The notes under the pieces: model-generated
The model's input: the letters and a program-made list of their open reading frames with translations, nothing else
What the model was told of the DNA's origin: nothing
Database searches by the model: none
Source of the DNA: Thiocystis violascens DSM 198
Lineage (GTDB): Bacteria; Pseudomonadota; Gammaproteobacteria; Chromatiales; Chromatiaceae
Direction: 5' to 3'
Length of the DNA: 64,000 nucleotides
NCBI RefSeq assembly: GCF_000227745.2
Contig: NC_018012.1
Coordinates: forward strand, 3,403,501 to 3,467,500
Made by a program: the position numbers and the translations under genes
Part shown: piece by piece, positions 1 to 8,511 of the stretch
Numbering within the stretch: position 1 is the stretch's first letter
How the letters are laid out: each line of letters begins with the position of its first letter

Positions 1-639
1 ATCCGCGATACCGGGATCTTCCGGCCCCGGCAGGTCGACATCGCGTCCGTTCGGCACATCGGACGCGGCGGCGCGGAAGGGTACGCGCTTGTAGAGATCC
101 TTCCAGACCCCGCCAAGCACGTCCTCGTCGCAGACCAGATGGACCGGATAGCCGGCCGCCGCCGTTTCCAGCGCCGCCGTCATGCCGGTCACGCCGCCGC
201 CGACCACCAGGATGTTCTTATTGAGTTCCTGCTCGCCGGAGGGTGTCGGCACGGTCATGAACTTAACTTCGGCGCAGGCCATGCGGATGTAGTCGTCCGC
301 CATCTCCTGCGTGGTCTCCGCATTTTCTGGCGTGTCCGGACGCGTCCAGATGACACCCTCGCGCAGATTGGCGCGCGAGATGGCGACATTCCTGAAACTG
401 AAGGCTTCGACCTTGGAACGACGCGAACAGCCGGCGATCATCAGATGGGTCGCCTCGCCCGCGTCGATGTCGTCCTGGATCAGCTTGACGCCCTCGGGCG
501 AGCACAGCATGGCATGCTGCTTGACGCTCGGAAACTTTCCTTCGCGGGTGGCGATATTCATGAGCTGACTGGTATCCAGACGCTCGCCGATGCCGCAGCC
601 GGTGCAGAGATAACCGGCCAATTTCTTCTCGACTGCCAT
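1..639 (-). CDS. qmoB: QmoB, quinone-interacting membrane-bound oxidoreductase subunit B (N-terminal part)
   Basis: The gene runs off the left edge, so only the first 213 residues are visible, with no stop. It starts with ATG one base after the qmoA stop, in the same direction, so the two are surely co-transcribed. The N-terminus has a cysteine motif (LCTGCGIG, residues 11-18). A Rossmann FAD-binding motif follows (NILVVGGGVTGMTAALE, about residue 150). This matches the HdrA-like flavoprotein subunits of the Qmo complex, which passes electrons between APS reductase and the quinone pool. In sulfur oxidisers the complex is thought to run toward quinone during sulfite/APS oxidation. The pairing with qmoA makes the assignment firm. 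The C-terminal half, which in the family carries more cofactor sites, is not visible. Confidence 0.9.
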   Translation of the reverse strand, partial: MAVEKKLAGYLCTGCGIGERLDTSQLMNIATREGKFPSVKQHAMLCSPEGVKLIQDDIDAGEATHLMIAGCSRRSKVEAFSFRNVAISRANLREGVIWTRPDTPENAETTQEMADDYIRMACAEVKFMTVPTPSGEQELNKNILVVGGGVTGMTAALETAAAGYPVHLVCDEDVLGGVWKDLYKRVPFRAAASDVPNGRDVDLPGPEDPGIAD

Positions 640-640
640 G

Positions 641-1924
641 TTAGACCTCCGCTCTGGCGACGCGGTTGACGACCTGGATGGCGCGCAGCGCGGCGCCGGT
701 AGCATGTTGCGCGGCCCGGTTCACGTCGAGCGCGTCCGAGGCGCAACCGGCCGCGAAGACGCCGCCGTTCTCGGGCGCGGCCTCGATGAAGCCCTCGCGG
801 TTGATGACGATCGACACCGGGAAGGCATCCTGGTCCACCGACGGCTCCATGCCGATGGCGAGCACCACCAGATCGTGCGGCTCGGCGAAGCGGTTGTAGC
901 CTTCGGTGTCGACGCCGTGGACCACCGGGTTGCCGTCCTTGTCGGCGACGATCGAGGCCGGCTTGGACTTGATGAACCGGATGTTCCGGTTGGCGCGGAC
1001 CTTGTTGTAAAAGTCCTCGAAGCGGTCGATGGCGCGCAGGTCGATGTAATAGAGATTGATCTCGGCGTCATCGGCGAAGGCATCGGCGACATAGGTCGCC
1101 TGCTTGAGCGAGGCCATGCAGCAGATACGCGAGCAGTGCAGCAGATGGTTGCGATCGCGCGAGCCGGCACACTGGATGAAGGCGACCTTTTTCGCCTCGC
1201 GGCCGTCGGACGGACGGACGAGCTTCCCGCCGGTCGGGCCGTTGGGGTCGGCGAGTCGCTCGAACTCGACGCTGGTGATGACGTTGGCGATCCGGTCATA
1301 GCCGTAGGGCTGGATCTTGGCCGCATCGTAAGGCTTCCAGCCGGTCGCCCAGATCACCGCGCCGCAGCGGAATTCCACGGTCTCCTCGCGCATCTCCAGA
1401 TCGATGGCGCCGTATTGGCAGGCGGCTTTGGCCTTGTCCGCGTCGGGGGTGCCGATGATGGCGGGATCGAGCACGTAACGCGCCGGATGCGCCATGCGGT
1501 AGGGCAGATAGGCGCCCTTGCGCTTGCCGAGACCATAGTTGTAGTCGTCGTCGAACTCGGCCTCGACGGCCGTGCCGCAGTCGCCGCAGGCGGTGCAGCG
1601 TTCGTTGACATAGCGCGGGGAGAGCTTGACGGTCGCGGTGTAGTCGCCCTCGCGGCCCGTGAGCCCCGTCACCTCGGCCAGTGTCAGGATGGTGAGATTC
1701 GGGTTCATCTTGGCGCGGCGCTGATTGATTTCCAGGCCGCAGGTGGGGAAACAGAGTTTCGGGAAATATTTATAGAGCTGGGTGACGCGGCCACCCAGAT
1801 AGGGACGCTTTTCAACCAGCACGACCCGTTTCCCGGTCTCGGCGGCTTCCAGCGCAGCGGTCATGCCGCTGATGCCACCACCGACCACCAGAATGGTCTC
1901 ATTGGTTGCGACGACTGCCGTCAT
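641..1924 (-). CDS. qmoA: QmoA, quinone-interacting membrane-bound oxidoreductase subunit A
   Basis: A 427-residue HdrA-like flavoprotein. It has an N-terminal FAD motif (VVGGGISGMTAALE, from residue 13), a cysteine cluster C110-x2-C113-x2-C116 that could bind iron-sulfur, and a second cysteine group in QCAGSRDRNHLLHCSRICC (C252, C264, C268, C269). The length fits QmoA. A strong ribosome binding site (GGAGGAAA) precedes the ATG at 1924. It is the first gene of the operon, and qmoB follows after one base. In the family QmoA and QmoB form the cytoplasmic flavin/Fe-S part of a complex that links APS reductase to menaquinone. No apr genes lie directly upstream, where the neighbour is divergent. 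The HdrA family is broad, but the QmoA-QmoB pair argues against a heterodisulfide reductase. Confidence 0.92.
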   Translation of the reverse strand: MTAVVATNETILVVGGGISGMTAALEAAETGKRVVLVEKRPYLGGRVTQLYKYFPKLCFPTCGLEINQRRAKMNPNLTILTLAEVTGLTGREGDYTATVKLSPRYVNERCTACGDCGTAVEAEFDDDYNYGLGKRKGAYLPYRMAHPARYVLDPAIIGTPDADKAKAACQYGAIDLEMREETVEFRCGAVIWATGWKPYDAAKIQPYGYDRIANVITSVEFERLADPNGPTGGKLVRPSDGREAKKVAFIQCAGSRDRNHLLHCSRICCMASLKQATYVADAFADDAEINLYYIDLRAIDRFEDFYNKVRANRNIRFIKSKPASIVADKDGNPVVHGVDTEGYNRFAEPHDLVVLAIGMEPSVDQDAFPVSIVINREGFIEAAPENGGVFAAGCASDALDVNRAAQHATGAALRAIQVVNRVARAEV

Positions 1925-2130
1925 GGACTTTCCTCCGTCTTCGCGGATATGGCGTAGGGCGAACGACGCAGCGGTGAGGCACGGAGAAAGTCTGTGTCGT
2001 TCAGGTCATCCGGTGCGTGCGAACGCCCGAATATCGGAATTCGCTAAGATACCCCCCACCGATGCTCGCGGCTATGGCAGGACACTTGAAATTTACATTG
2101 TAGTTTTTGATGCGTTGATAGAGGGGGGTT

Positions 2131-3060
2131 ATGCTTCTGCTTCTCCTGAAACCGCCGAACGGATACGCGACCATGCCGAGGTTCCCCTTCCGCCTCACCT
2201 CCCGGTGGCTCCTGTTCCTCTGTCTGGCCGCGCCGCCTGGATTCGCTCGGGATGTCGTCGCACTGCCCAGCCAGCCTGTCCCGACGACCAAACCGGCCCT
2301 GATGCTGGCGAACGTCTACACCGAAGGCGTCGATCTATCGGCGTATTGGGTCAGCGAGAAGCTCGACGGCGTGCGCGCTTACTGGGATGGCGCGCGCCTG
2401 ATCAGCCGTGGCGGGCATCCGATCCAGTCGCCCGAGTGGTTCACGGCGGGATTTCCCGCGATCCCCCTGGATGGCGAACTCTGGATGGGACGCGGAACCT
2501 TCGAGCGTCTGTCGGGCACGGTGCGGCGACTGGAGCCCGCGCCGGATGACTGGCGGGAGATCCGCTTCATGGTCTTCGATCTGCCGGATCTCGATGCGCC
2601 ATTCGGTCAGCGGCTCCAGCGGTTGCAACAGGTGCTCGCCGACTCGGCCAATCCCTCTCTGGTCCCCGTCGAGCAAGTTCGGATCGCGAACCACGCGGAC
2701 CTGATGGCGCGGCTGGATGCGGTCGTCCAGGCCGGCGGCGAGGGGCTCATGCTGCACCGCGATGGCGCGGACTATCGGGCGGGGCGCACGGATGACCTGC
2801 TCAAGGTCAAGCCTTATCAGGATGCCGAGGCCCGGGTGATCGAACATCTGCCCGGCCAGGGTAAATACGCGGGGATGCTGGGCGCGCTTCTGGTGGAGGA
2901 TGCCAATGGTCTGCGCTTTCGTCTCGGGACCGGTTTCACGGATGCCGAGCGGCGCGCACCGCCACCGCTTGGCAGTCTGGTGACCTACAAATATCTGGGC
3001 TATACGGAGAAAGGAATCCCGCGCTTCGCGAGTTTTCTGCGGGTGCGCGCGCCCGAGTAA
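2131..3060 (+). CDS. ligE: secreted ATP-dependent DNA ligase (LigE type)
   Basis: A small single-module ATP-dependent DNA ligase. Motif I is EKLDG, with K77 the predicted adenylated lysine. DGELWMG, GEGLMLH and LLKVKPY match the later nucleotidyltransferase motifs, and a short OB-like domain follows. The N-terminus is hydrophobic (RWLLFLCLAAPPGFAR) and looks like a signal peptide, which fits the LigE class of bacterial ligases exported to the periplasm and linked to handling of external DNA. A purine-rich AGGGGGG ends two bases before the ATG at 2131; the ATG at 2173 would give a shorter, more typical signal peptide, so the exact start is uncertain. The gene stands alone, divergent from qmoA. 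Confidence 0.88.
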   Translation: MLLLLLKPPNGYATMPRFPFRLTSRWLLFLCLAAPPGFARDVVALPSQPVPTTKPALMLANVYTEGVDLSAYWVSEKLDGVRAYWDGARLISRGGHPIQSPEWFTAGFPAIPLDGELWMGRGTFERLSGTVRRLEPAPDDWREIRFMVFDLPDLDAPFGQRLQRLQQVLADSANPSLVPVEQVRIANHADLMARLDAVVQAGGEGLMLHRDGADYRAGRTDDLLKVKPYQDAEARVIEHLPGQGKYAGMLGALLVEDANGLRFRLGTGFTDAERRAPPPLGSLVTYKYLGYTEKGIPRFASFLRVRAPE

Positions 3061-3173
3061 TTCTGCATCGGACAATCCATCGATCTTGGAAGTGGTCAGA
3101 CGTCGCGTCCCTCTGGGATTGGTATTCGCTTTCCCGTAAATCGCTCAACGCCGTTTCACTGGAGAAACCTCGC

Positions 3174-3833
3174 ATGCAACCGGAATTCTGGCTCGAACGC
3201 TGGCAGCGCGGCGAAACCGGCTGGCATCTGCCCGAGATCAACCTGCATCTGCGCGAATTCTGGCCCCGGCTCGGTCTGCCGTCGACGCTCCAGGTCTTCG
3301 TCCCGCTGTGCGGCAAGACCCTGGATCTGCTCTGGCTGGCGAGCCAGGGACACCGGGTGATCGGAGTCGAGATCAGTCGACGCGCGGTGGAGGAATTTTT
3401 CGCGGAGGCCGGACTCGTTCCCGAAATAACCGAGGCGGGGCCGCTGCGTCGCTATCGCGCCGACGAGATCACCCTGCTGTGCGGCGATTTCTTCGACCTG
3501 AACACGGACCACTTGCGGGAGGTCGGCGCGGTCTATGATCGCGCCTCGCTGATCGCCCTGCCGCTCGAACTGCGTCCCCAGTACGCGGCGCACTTCAAGG
3601 CCCTGGTGCCGAGCGCGGCCCCGAGTCTGCTGATCACGTTGGATTACGACCAGAGCCAGATGGCGGGGCCGCCCTTTTCGGTCCATCGCGCGGAGGTCGA
3701 ACAGCTTTTCGCCGACCGCTACGCGATCACTGAACTGGCGAGCTTCGATGTGCTCGACGACTCGCCCAATTTTCGCCGACGCGGATTGACCGCGCTCGCC
3801 GAGGAGGTGTGGCGGCTCGATCCTCGGGGATGA
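3174..3833 (+). CDS. tpm: thiopurine S-methyltransferase
   Basis: A 219-residue SAM-dependent methyltransferase. It shows the TPMT family signature: an N-terminal FWLERWQRGETGWH, then a SAM-binding stretch (VFVPLCGKTLDLLWLASQGH) and GVEISRRAVEEFF. Length and order match bacterial TPMT, whose members methylate thiols and also selenium or tellurium compounds. In a sulfur oxidiser the natural substrate may be an inorganic or small organic chalcogen, but that is inference. A second family member lies at 10992-11681, clearly different in sequence. Confidence 0.9.
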   Translation: MQPEFWLERWQRGETGWHLPEINLHLREFWPRLGLPSTLQVFVPLCGKTLDLLWLASQGHRVIGVEISRRAVEEFFAEAGLVPEITEAGPLRRYRADEITLLCGDFFDLNTDHLREVGAVYDRASLIALPLELRPQYAAHFKALVPSAAPSLLITLDYDQSQMAGPPFSVHRAEVEQLFADRYAITELASFDVLDDSPNFRRRGLTALAEEVWRLDPRG

Positions 3834-3912
3834 GCGGGTCGACTCGATCTTCTTTCGTTGGTTCAAGCGTTTTCGAGACCCTCAAAGCGTCAACCGCTTT
3901 TACAGCGGCTTT

Positions 3913-3928
3913 CCACAATATATTGTGG
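3913..3928. promoter_or_regulatory. NrdR box upstream of nrdA
   Basis: A perfect 16-bp palindrome, CCACAATATATTGTGG, matches the consensus of NrdR, the zinc-finger/ATP-cone repressor of ribonucleotide reductase genes. It touches the -35 hexamer of the nrdA promoter, where bound repressor would block RNA polymerase. NrdR sites usually come in pairs about three helical turns apart. Only a very degenerate second copy (centre TATAT, near 3952) can be seen, and it overlaps the -10 box. Confidence 0.85.
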
Positions 3929-3956
3929 TTGACCGACAAAATGAATCGTCTATATT
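3929..3956 (+). promoter_or_regulatory. predicted sigma-70 promoter of nrdA
   Basis: TTGACC (3929-3934) and TATATT (3951-3956) are separated by 16 bases and lie about 85 bases before the nrdA start. The NrdR palindrome abuts the -35 element. The local AT-richness stands out against the GC-rich surroundings. Confidence 0.6.
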
Positions 3957-4042
3957 GATCTTCCTCACGAGCCAGCCCTTTCGCCCACCCCCTGGGCCAC
4001 CCCGAACGGCAGCCATACCAGAACCAGTTTACCGGAGGAGCC

Positions 4043-7000
4043 ATGTCCGCCAACCGCCCGTCGCATTTGCATCCGATCCCCGCCCAGGACACCCGCCCCG
4101 AGCCCGTTGTCGACGAGAGCGATGCCCACGTTCCCGGCAAGGTGCAGGTGATCCGGCGCAACGGCCAGGTCACCCAGTTCGACCCCAGCAAGATCATGGT
4201 CGCCATGACCAAGGCTTTCCTCGCGGTCGAAGGCGGTTCGGCGGCAACCTCCAGCCGCGTCCATGACCGGGTGCGCGAACTCGTTGAACAGGTGACTGCC
4301 GCGCTCACCCGGCGCCTGCCCGGCGGCGGCAGCGTCCATATCGAGGATATCCAGGATCAGGTGGAATTGGCGCTGATGCGTGCCGGCGAACACAAGGTCG
4401 CGCGCGACTATGTGCTCTACCGCGAGGCGCGCGCCCGCGAGCGCGCCGAGAAAGCCGCCGCCAGCACCGAAATTCGCAAGACCCAGCCGCTCAACGTCAC
4501 CCTGGCGGACGGCTCGACCCGTCCGCTGGATGTCGCGCGCATGACCCGGCTGGTCGACGAAGCCTGTCGCGATCTGGACGCCGTCGACCTCCACGCCATT
4601 CTGGCCGATACGCTGCGCAACCTATTCGACGGCGTGCGCGAGGCCGATGTGGGTCAGGCGCTGGTGATGTCCGCCCGCACCCTGATCGAACAAGAACCGC
4701 AATACAGCCAGGTCGCCGCCCGGCTGCTGCTCGATCTGCTGCGCCGCGAGGCGCTCGGCTTTCTCGGGCTCGCCGACGGCGTCGAGACCCAGGCCGATCT
4801 GGCCGAGCGCTACAGCGACTATTTCGCCGCCTACATCAAGCGTGCCGGCGACCTCGAACACCTCGACCATCAGCTTGGGCGATTCGATCTCAAGCGGCTC
4901 GGCGCCGCGCTCCGGCCCGAGCGCGATCTTCAGTTCAACTATCTCGGGTTGCAGACGCTCTACGACCGTTATTTTATCCATACCGCCAATGGCATCCGTT
5001 TCGAGCTGCCGCAGGCGTTTTTCATGCGCGTCGCCATGGGGCTCGCCATCAACGAAATCGACCGCGAAGAGCGCGCGATCGAGTTTTACGATCTGCTGTC
5101 CAGCTTCGATTTCATGTGTTCGACCCCGACCCTGTTCAATTCCGGCACCCTGCGTCCGCAGCTCAGTTCCTGCTTCCTGACCACGGTTCCGGACGATCTG
5201 GATGGCATTTATAGCGCCATCAAGGACAATGCGCTGCTGTCCAAATTCGCTGGCGGTCTGGGGAATGACTGGACCCGCGTGCGCGGCATGGGAGCGCATA
5301 TCAAGGGGACGAACGGGAAGAGTCAGGGGGTGGTGCCGTTTTTGAAGGTGGCGAATGATACGGCAGTTGCCGTAAATCAATGTCTTGCACCCGAGACTTT
5401 GATATGGACTGGCAATGGGCCAAAGGCGATCAAAGACATCAAGATCGGCGATTTAGTATTAGGAAAAGAAGGCCGTTATCGCGAAGTGCTAAAGCACATG
5501 ACTTACAATCAGCGTGATCCAATGGTTGAAATTTCCGTTAGGCACGCGGCAAACCCCATACGAATCACGGCAGGCCATCCGGTTTGGTCTGTCTCCATAA
5601 AGCGTCATTATCACACACCAAAAAAGATCGTCGAGCTGCTCCAGATAGGTGACCTTCAAGTTGCTTATCATGAGGCAGGAAGCCTAAAAGCCGGAGATTA
5701 TGTCGCACAAACGATTCCGCAAGAGGTCGTTCCAGTGCCTGGCTTTTCCGATGACGATGCCCGATTCTATGGAATCATGCTGGGTGATGGGCATATCACA
5801 AACGGAGATGCCGAGTGGGGTGTGTCTGGAAATCCAGCAAAGGATGGATTCTTGGAATTCGTTGAGCAATACCTTCATCAAAAAGGCATTCACTATTGGA
5901 TTTCACAACGTAATAGTTCTTACCAACAGATCAAATGGTCTCTTGGAAAAGGTTTACTACGTGATGCGACGACAGGCCGCTTCGTTGGTGGTACCGGGTC
6001 GGCTTTGCCATTCAAAAAAAGTGATTTCTATAATGATCGACACGAGAAACATATTGCTGCCCATTTTCTGCATCTCCCAAGATCACAAACCAAGGCATTG
6101 ATTCGTGGGTTGTTGGAGACGGATGGGAGCGTCTCTGGAGGATTACTTCTCAATTTTTGCAATACTTCTTATTTTTTAATCGAAGGATTGCGCTACCTGC
6201 TTCTTCGGCTTGGAATACCTTCTTCAGCCAGTTTTCGTGAGCGTGATAACGCCCATTTAGCACGCCGTGTCGATGGCTCGATACTCGAGTTTTCAGGAAC
6301 CACCCGTAGCTATGATTTACGTATCCCCAGTGTGCCGGATTTTGCCGAGTATTTCGACTACAAGGTTGCCTCCAGGTGCTTTTGGTTTGAGTGGAACGGT
6401 GCACTATTTACTCGTATAACAAAAATCAATCCAATCGATCCGGTGCCTTTTGTATTCGACCTGAAAGTCGAAGGCGATCATAGCTACAACACGGCGTCCT
6501 TCGCCGTATCGAATGGAGGAAAAAGAAAAGGAGCGGTCTGCGCCTACCTCGAAACCTGGCACATCGACATCGAGGAATTCCTGGATCTACGCAAGAACAC
6601 CGGCGACGACCGCCGGCGCACGCACGACATGAACACCGCCAACTGGGTGCCGGACCTCTTCATGAAGCGTGTCGCCGAGGATCAGCCCTGGACGCTCTTC
6701 TCGCCCGACGAGACCCCGGACCTGCACGACCTCACCGGTCAAGCCTTCGAGCAGGCGTATCTCGCCTACGAGGCACGCGCCGAGCGTGGCGAGATGCGGG
6801 TCAGCAAGCGACTCAAGGCGGTCGATCTCTGGCGCAAGATGCTGGCCATGCTGTTCGAGACCGGCCATCCTTGGATTGCCTTCAAGGATCCCTGCAATCT
6901 GCGCTATACCAATCAGCATGTCGGGGCGGTGCACAGCTCTAATTTATGCACTGAAATTACCTTGCATAACAATGACTCGGAAATCGCTGTCTGCAACCTG

Positions 7001-8092
7001 GGCTCGATCAACCTAGCCGCCCACGTCACCGAGAAGGGGCTCGACACCCAGCGGTTGCGGAAGACCGTCCGCACAGCCATGCGCATGCTGGACAACGTCA
7101 TCGATTACAACTTTTACAATGTCCCCCAGGCGCGCAAATCCAATCTGCGTCACCGCCCGGTGGGCCTTGGCATCATGGGCTTCCAGGATGCCCTCTACAA
7201 AGTCCGCATCCCCTACGCCAGCCCCGAGGCCGTGCAGTTCGCCGATCAGAGCATGGAGTACCTGAGCTATTACGCCATTCAAGCCAGCAGCGAACTGGCC
7301 GCCGAGCGCGGGCGTTATCAGAGCTTCGATGGCTCGCTCTGGAGCCAGGGCATCCTGCCCATCGACAGCATCCGACTCCTGGAGGAAGGACGCGGCGGCT
7401 ATCTCCAGATGGACTCAAGCCAAACGCTCGACTGGGACAGCCTGCGCGAGCGGGTCAAGACCGTCGGCATGCGCAATTCCAACTGCATGGCCATCGCCCC
7501 CACCGCCACCATCAGCAACATCGTCGGCGTCAGCCAATCGATCGAGCCGACGTACCAGAACCTCTTCGTCAAATCCAACCTGTCTGGCGAGTTCACCGTC
7601 GTCAATCCTTATCTGGTCGACGATCTCAAGGAACGCGGACTCTGGGACTCGGTCATGGTCAACGACCTCAAATATTTCGACGGCTCGGTACAGCAGATCG
7701 AGCGCATTCCGGATGAACTCAAACAGCTCTATGCCACCGCCTTCGAGGTCGACGCCCGCTGGCTGATCGAGGCCGGCAGCCGCCGTCAGAAATGGCTCGA
7801 CCAGGCGCAGAGTCTCAATCTCTATCTGCGCGAACCCAATGGCAAAAAGCTCGACAATCTTTATAAGCTGGCCTGGGTGCGGGGGTTGAAGACGACCTAT
7901 TACCTGCGGTCCATGGGCGCGACCCATGTCGAGAAATCCACGATGGCCGAGACTGGTCGGGCGAATAAACTCAGCGCGGTTGGAGGGAATTACCTTTCGA
8001 TGGAGGACGGGAAGGTGAGCGGGAAGGGGAATGGAATGGCTGCGCCGAGTGCGTGTTCGATCCTTGATCCTGACTGCGAGGCGTGTCAATAG
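4043..8092 (+). CDS. nrdA: class Ia ribonucleotide reductase large subunit, interrupted by an intein
   Basis: The catalytic subunit reduces ribonucleoside diphosphates to deoxy forms. The 1349-residue precursor starts with ATP-cone-type sequence (VQVIRRNGQVTQFDPSKI) for allosteric control. Active-site landmarks are visible: QLSSCFLTTV (Cys near residue 376), SNLCTEI (near residue 968), APTATISNIVG, and a C-terminal redox pair in DCEACQ. Residues 447-824 are an intein, listed separately; removing it leaves about 971 residues, normal for the family. A strong ribosome binding site (GGAGGAG) precedes the ATG. An NrdR box and promoter lie upstream. No nrdB is adjacent in this window, so the radical-generating partner must be elsewhere. 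Confidence 0.95.
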   Translation: MSANRPSHLHPIPAQDTRPEPVVDESDAHVPGKVQVIRRNGQVTQFDPSKIMVAMTKAFLAVEGGSAATSSRVHDRVRELVEQVTAALTRRLPGGGSVHIEDIQDQVELALMRAGEHKVARDYVLYREARARERAEKAAASTEIRKTQPLNVTLADGSTRPLDVARMTRLVDEACRDLDAVDLHAILADTLRNLFDGVREADVGQALVMSARTLIEQEPQYSQVAARLLLDLLRREALGFLGLADGVETQADLAERYSDYFAAYIKRAGDLEHLDHQLGRFDLKRLGAALRPERDLQFNYLGLQTLYDRYFIHTANGIRFELPQAFFMRVAMGLAINEIDREERAIEFYDLLSSFDFMCSTPTLFNSGTLRPQLSSCFLTTVPDDLDGIYSAIKDNALLSKFAGGLGNDWTRVRGMGAHIKGTNGKSQGVVPFLKVANDTAVAVNQCLAPETLIWTGNGPKAIKDIKIGDLVLGKEGRYREVLKHMTYNQRDPMVEISVRHAANPIRITAGHPVWSVSIKRHYHTPKKIVELLQIGDLQVAYHEAGSLKAGDYVAQTIPQEVVPVPGFSDDDARFYGIMLGDGHITNGDAEWGVSGNPAKDGFLEFVEQYLHQKGIHYWISQRNSSYQQIKWSLGKGLLRDATTGRFVGGTGSALPFKKSDFYNDRHEKHIAAHFLHLPRSQTKALIRGLLETDGSVSGGLLLNFCNTSYFLIEGLRYLLLRLGIPSSASFRERDNAHLARRVDGSILEFSGTTRSYDLRIPSVPDFAEYFDYKVASRCFWFEWNGALFTRITKINPIDPVPFVFDLKVEGDHSYNTASFAVSNGGKRKGAVCAYLETWHIDIEEFLDLRKNTGDDRRRTHDMNTANWVPDLFMKRVAEDQPWTLFSPDETPDLHDLTGQAFEQAYLAYEARAERGEMRVSKRLKAVDLWRKMLAMLFETGHPWIAFKDPCNLRYTNQHVGAVHSSNLCTEITLHNNDSEIAVCNLGSINLAAHVTEKGLDTQRLRKTVRTAMRMLDNVIDYNFYNVPQARKSNLRHRPVGLGIMGFQDALYKVRIPYASPEAVQFADQSMEYLSYYAIQASSELAAERGRYQSFDGSLWSQGILPIDSIRLLEEGRGGYLQMDSSQTLDWDSLRERVKTVGMRNSNCMAIAPTATISNIVGVSQSIEPTYQNLFVKSNLSGEFTVVNPYLVDDLKERGLWDSVMVNDLKYFDGSVQQIERIPDELKQLYATAFEVDARWLIEAGSRRQKWLDQAQSLNLYLREPNGKKLDNLYKLAWVRGLKTTYYLRSMGATHVEKSTMAETGRANKLSAVGGNYLSMEDGKVSGKGNGMAAPSACSILDPDCEACQ
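5381..6514 (+). mobile_element. intein with LAGLIDADG homing endonuclease in nrdA
   Basis: An in-frame 378-residue insertion (NrdA residues 447-824) splits the conserved VNQ-GGKRKG sequence of the large subunit. It begins with Cys (CLAPETLIWTG) and has the splicing block B motif ITAGHPVW (TxxH). It ends with block F/G sequence VFDLKVEGDHSY and FAVSN. Two LAGLIDADG-type helices, FYGIMLGDGHI and LIRGLLETDGSV, mark a homing endonuclease, and no frame break is seen. Base composition is clearly more AT-rich than the flanking exteins, in line with recent gain. Two features are odd. The residue after the terminal Asn is Gly rather than Cys, Ser or Thr, and the penultimate residue is Ser rather than the usual His. 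Confidence 0.93.
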
Positions 8093-8121
8093 GCGCTGAA
8101 TGGGCTGCGTCCTGACCCGCT

Positions 8122-8299
8122 ATGAAATTCGGGTTCGACGCAGCGGCGGATGCCGCTTATTTCGAGATGTTAAGCGATGCCCAAGAAGATCAAGCCGGGA
8201 ATCATCGCTGATTATGACTTGGATGATCATCTGATTGGCATTGACGTTCTTTCAGTGAGCAAGCGTGCGACACCTGCGGTATGCGATAAAGTGGGTTAG
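8122..8299 (+). pseudogene. DUF2283 family gene with a frameshift
   Basis: The first frame gives MKFGFDAAADAAYFEMLSDA and then stops after 29 codons. A +1 frame, open from about 8177 to 8299, continues with KIKPGIIADYDLDDHLIGID and LSVSKRA. Joined, these are the beginning and end of a DUF2283 protein, which typically reads as (D/E)ADALY, then GI.LDYD, then G.EILDAS. A one-base gain or two-base loss near 8175 explains the break. DUF2283 genes often sit next to toxin-like genes, but no partner is visible. It lies just downstream of nrdA, at the edge of an AT-rich accessory patch. Confidence 0.75.
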
Positions 8300-8315
8300 A
8301 CGGCATTTGCTTGCT

Positions 8316-8419
8316 TGTTCCCACGCTTCAGCGCGGGAATTCCCTTGCACCGCTCTAGCGGGTGCGTAGGTGACGTATGCGGGAGCGTCATCACGTACTT
8401 CCACGCCGGAGCGTGGAAG
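8316..8419. repeat. REP-like palindrome cluster, left copy
   Basis: Two imperfect palindromes of the TTCCCACGCT / AGCG(T/C)GGGAA type occur at 8318-8339 and 8398-8419. The first, with the following CTCTAGCGGGTGCGTAG segment, is repeated in the same orientation at 10906-10960. The two copies bracket the HEPN gene and the insertion sequence. Confidence 0.75.
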
Positions 8420-8511
8420 CTAGAGGGAGGAAAGACAAACAGTCTTATTTTGTCAAAATTGATCAGGTTGCCAGGCACACAATCTGACATGACATTTCAG
8501 AGCATCAAATA

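Noticed and set aside
638..1957. Long plus-strand open frame opposite qmoA
   Set aside because: It is the antisense shadow of qmoA: composition is that of a complement of a GC-rich gene, and no protein motif is seen.
3944..3959. Second NrdR box
   Set aside because: Only the central TATAT agrees with the consensus; too degenerate to call.
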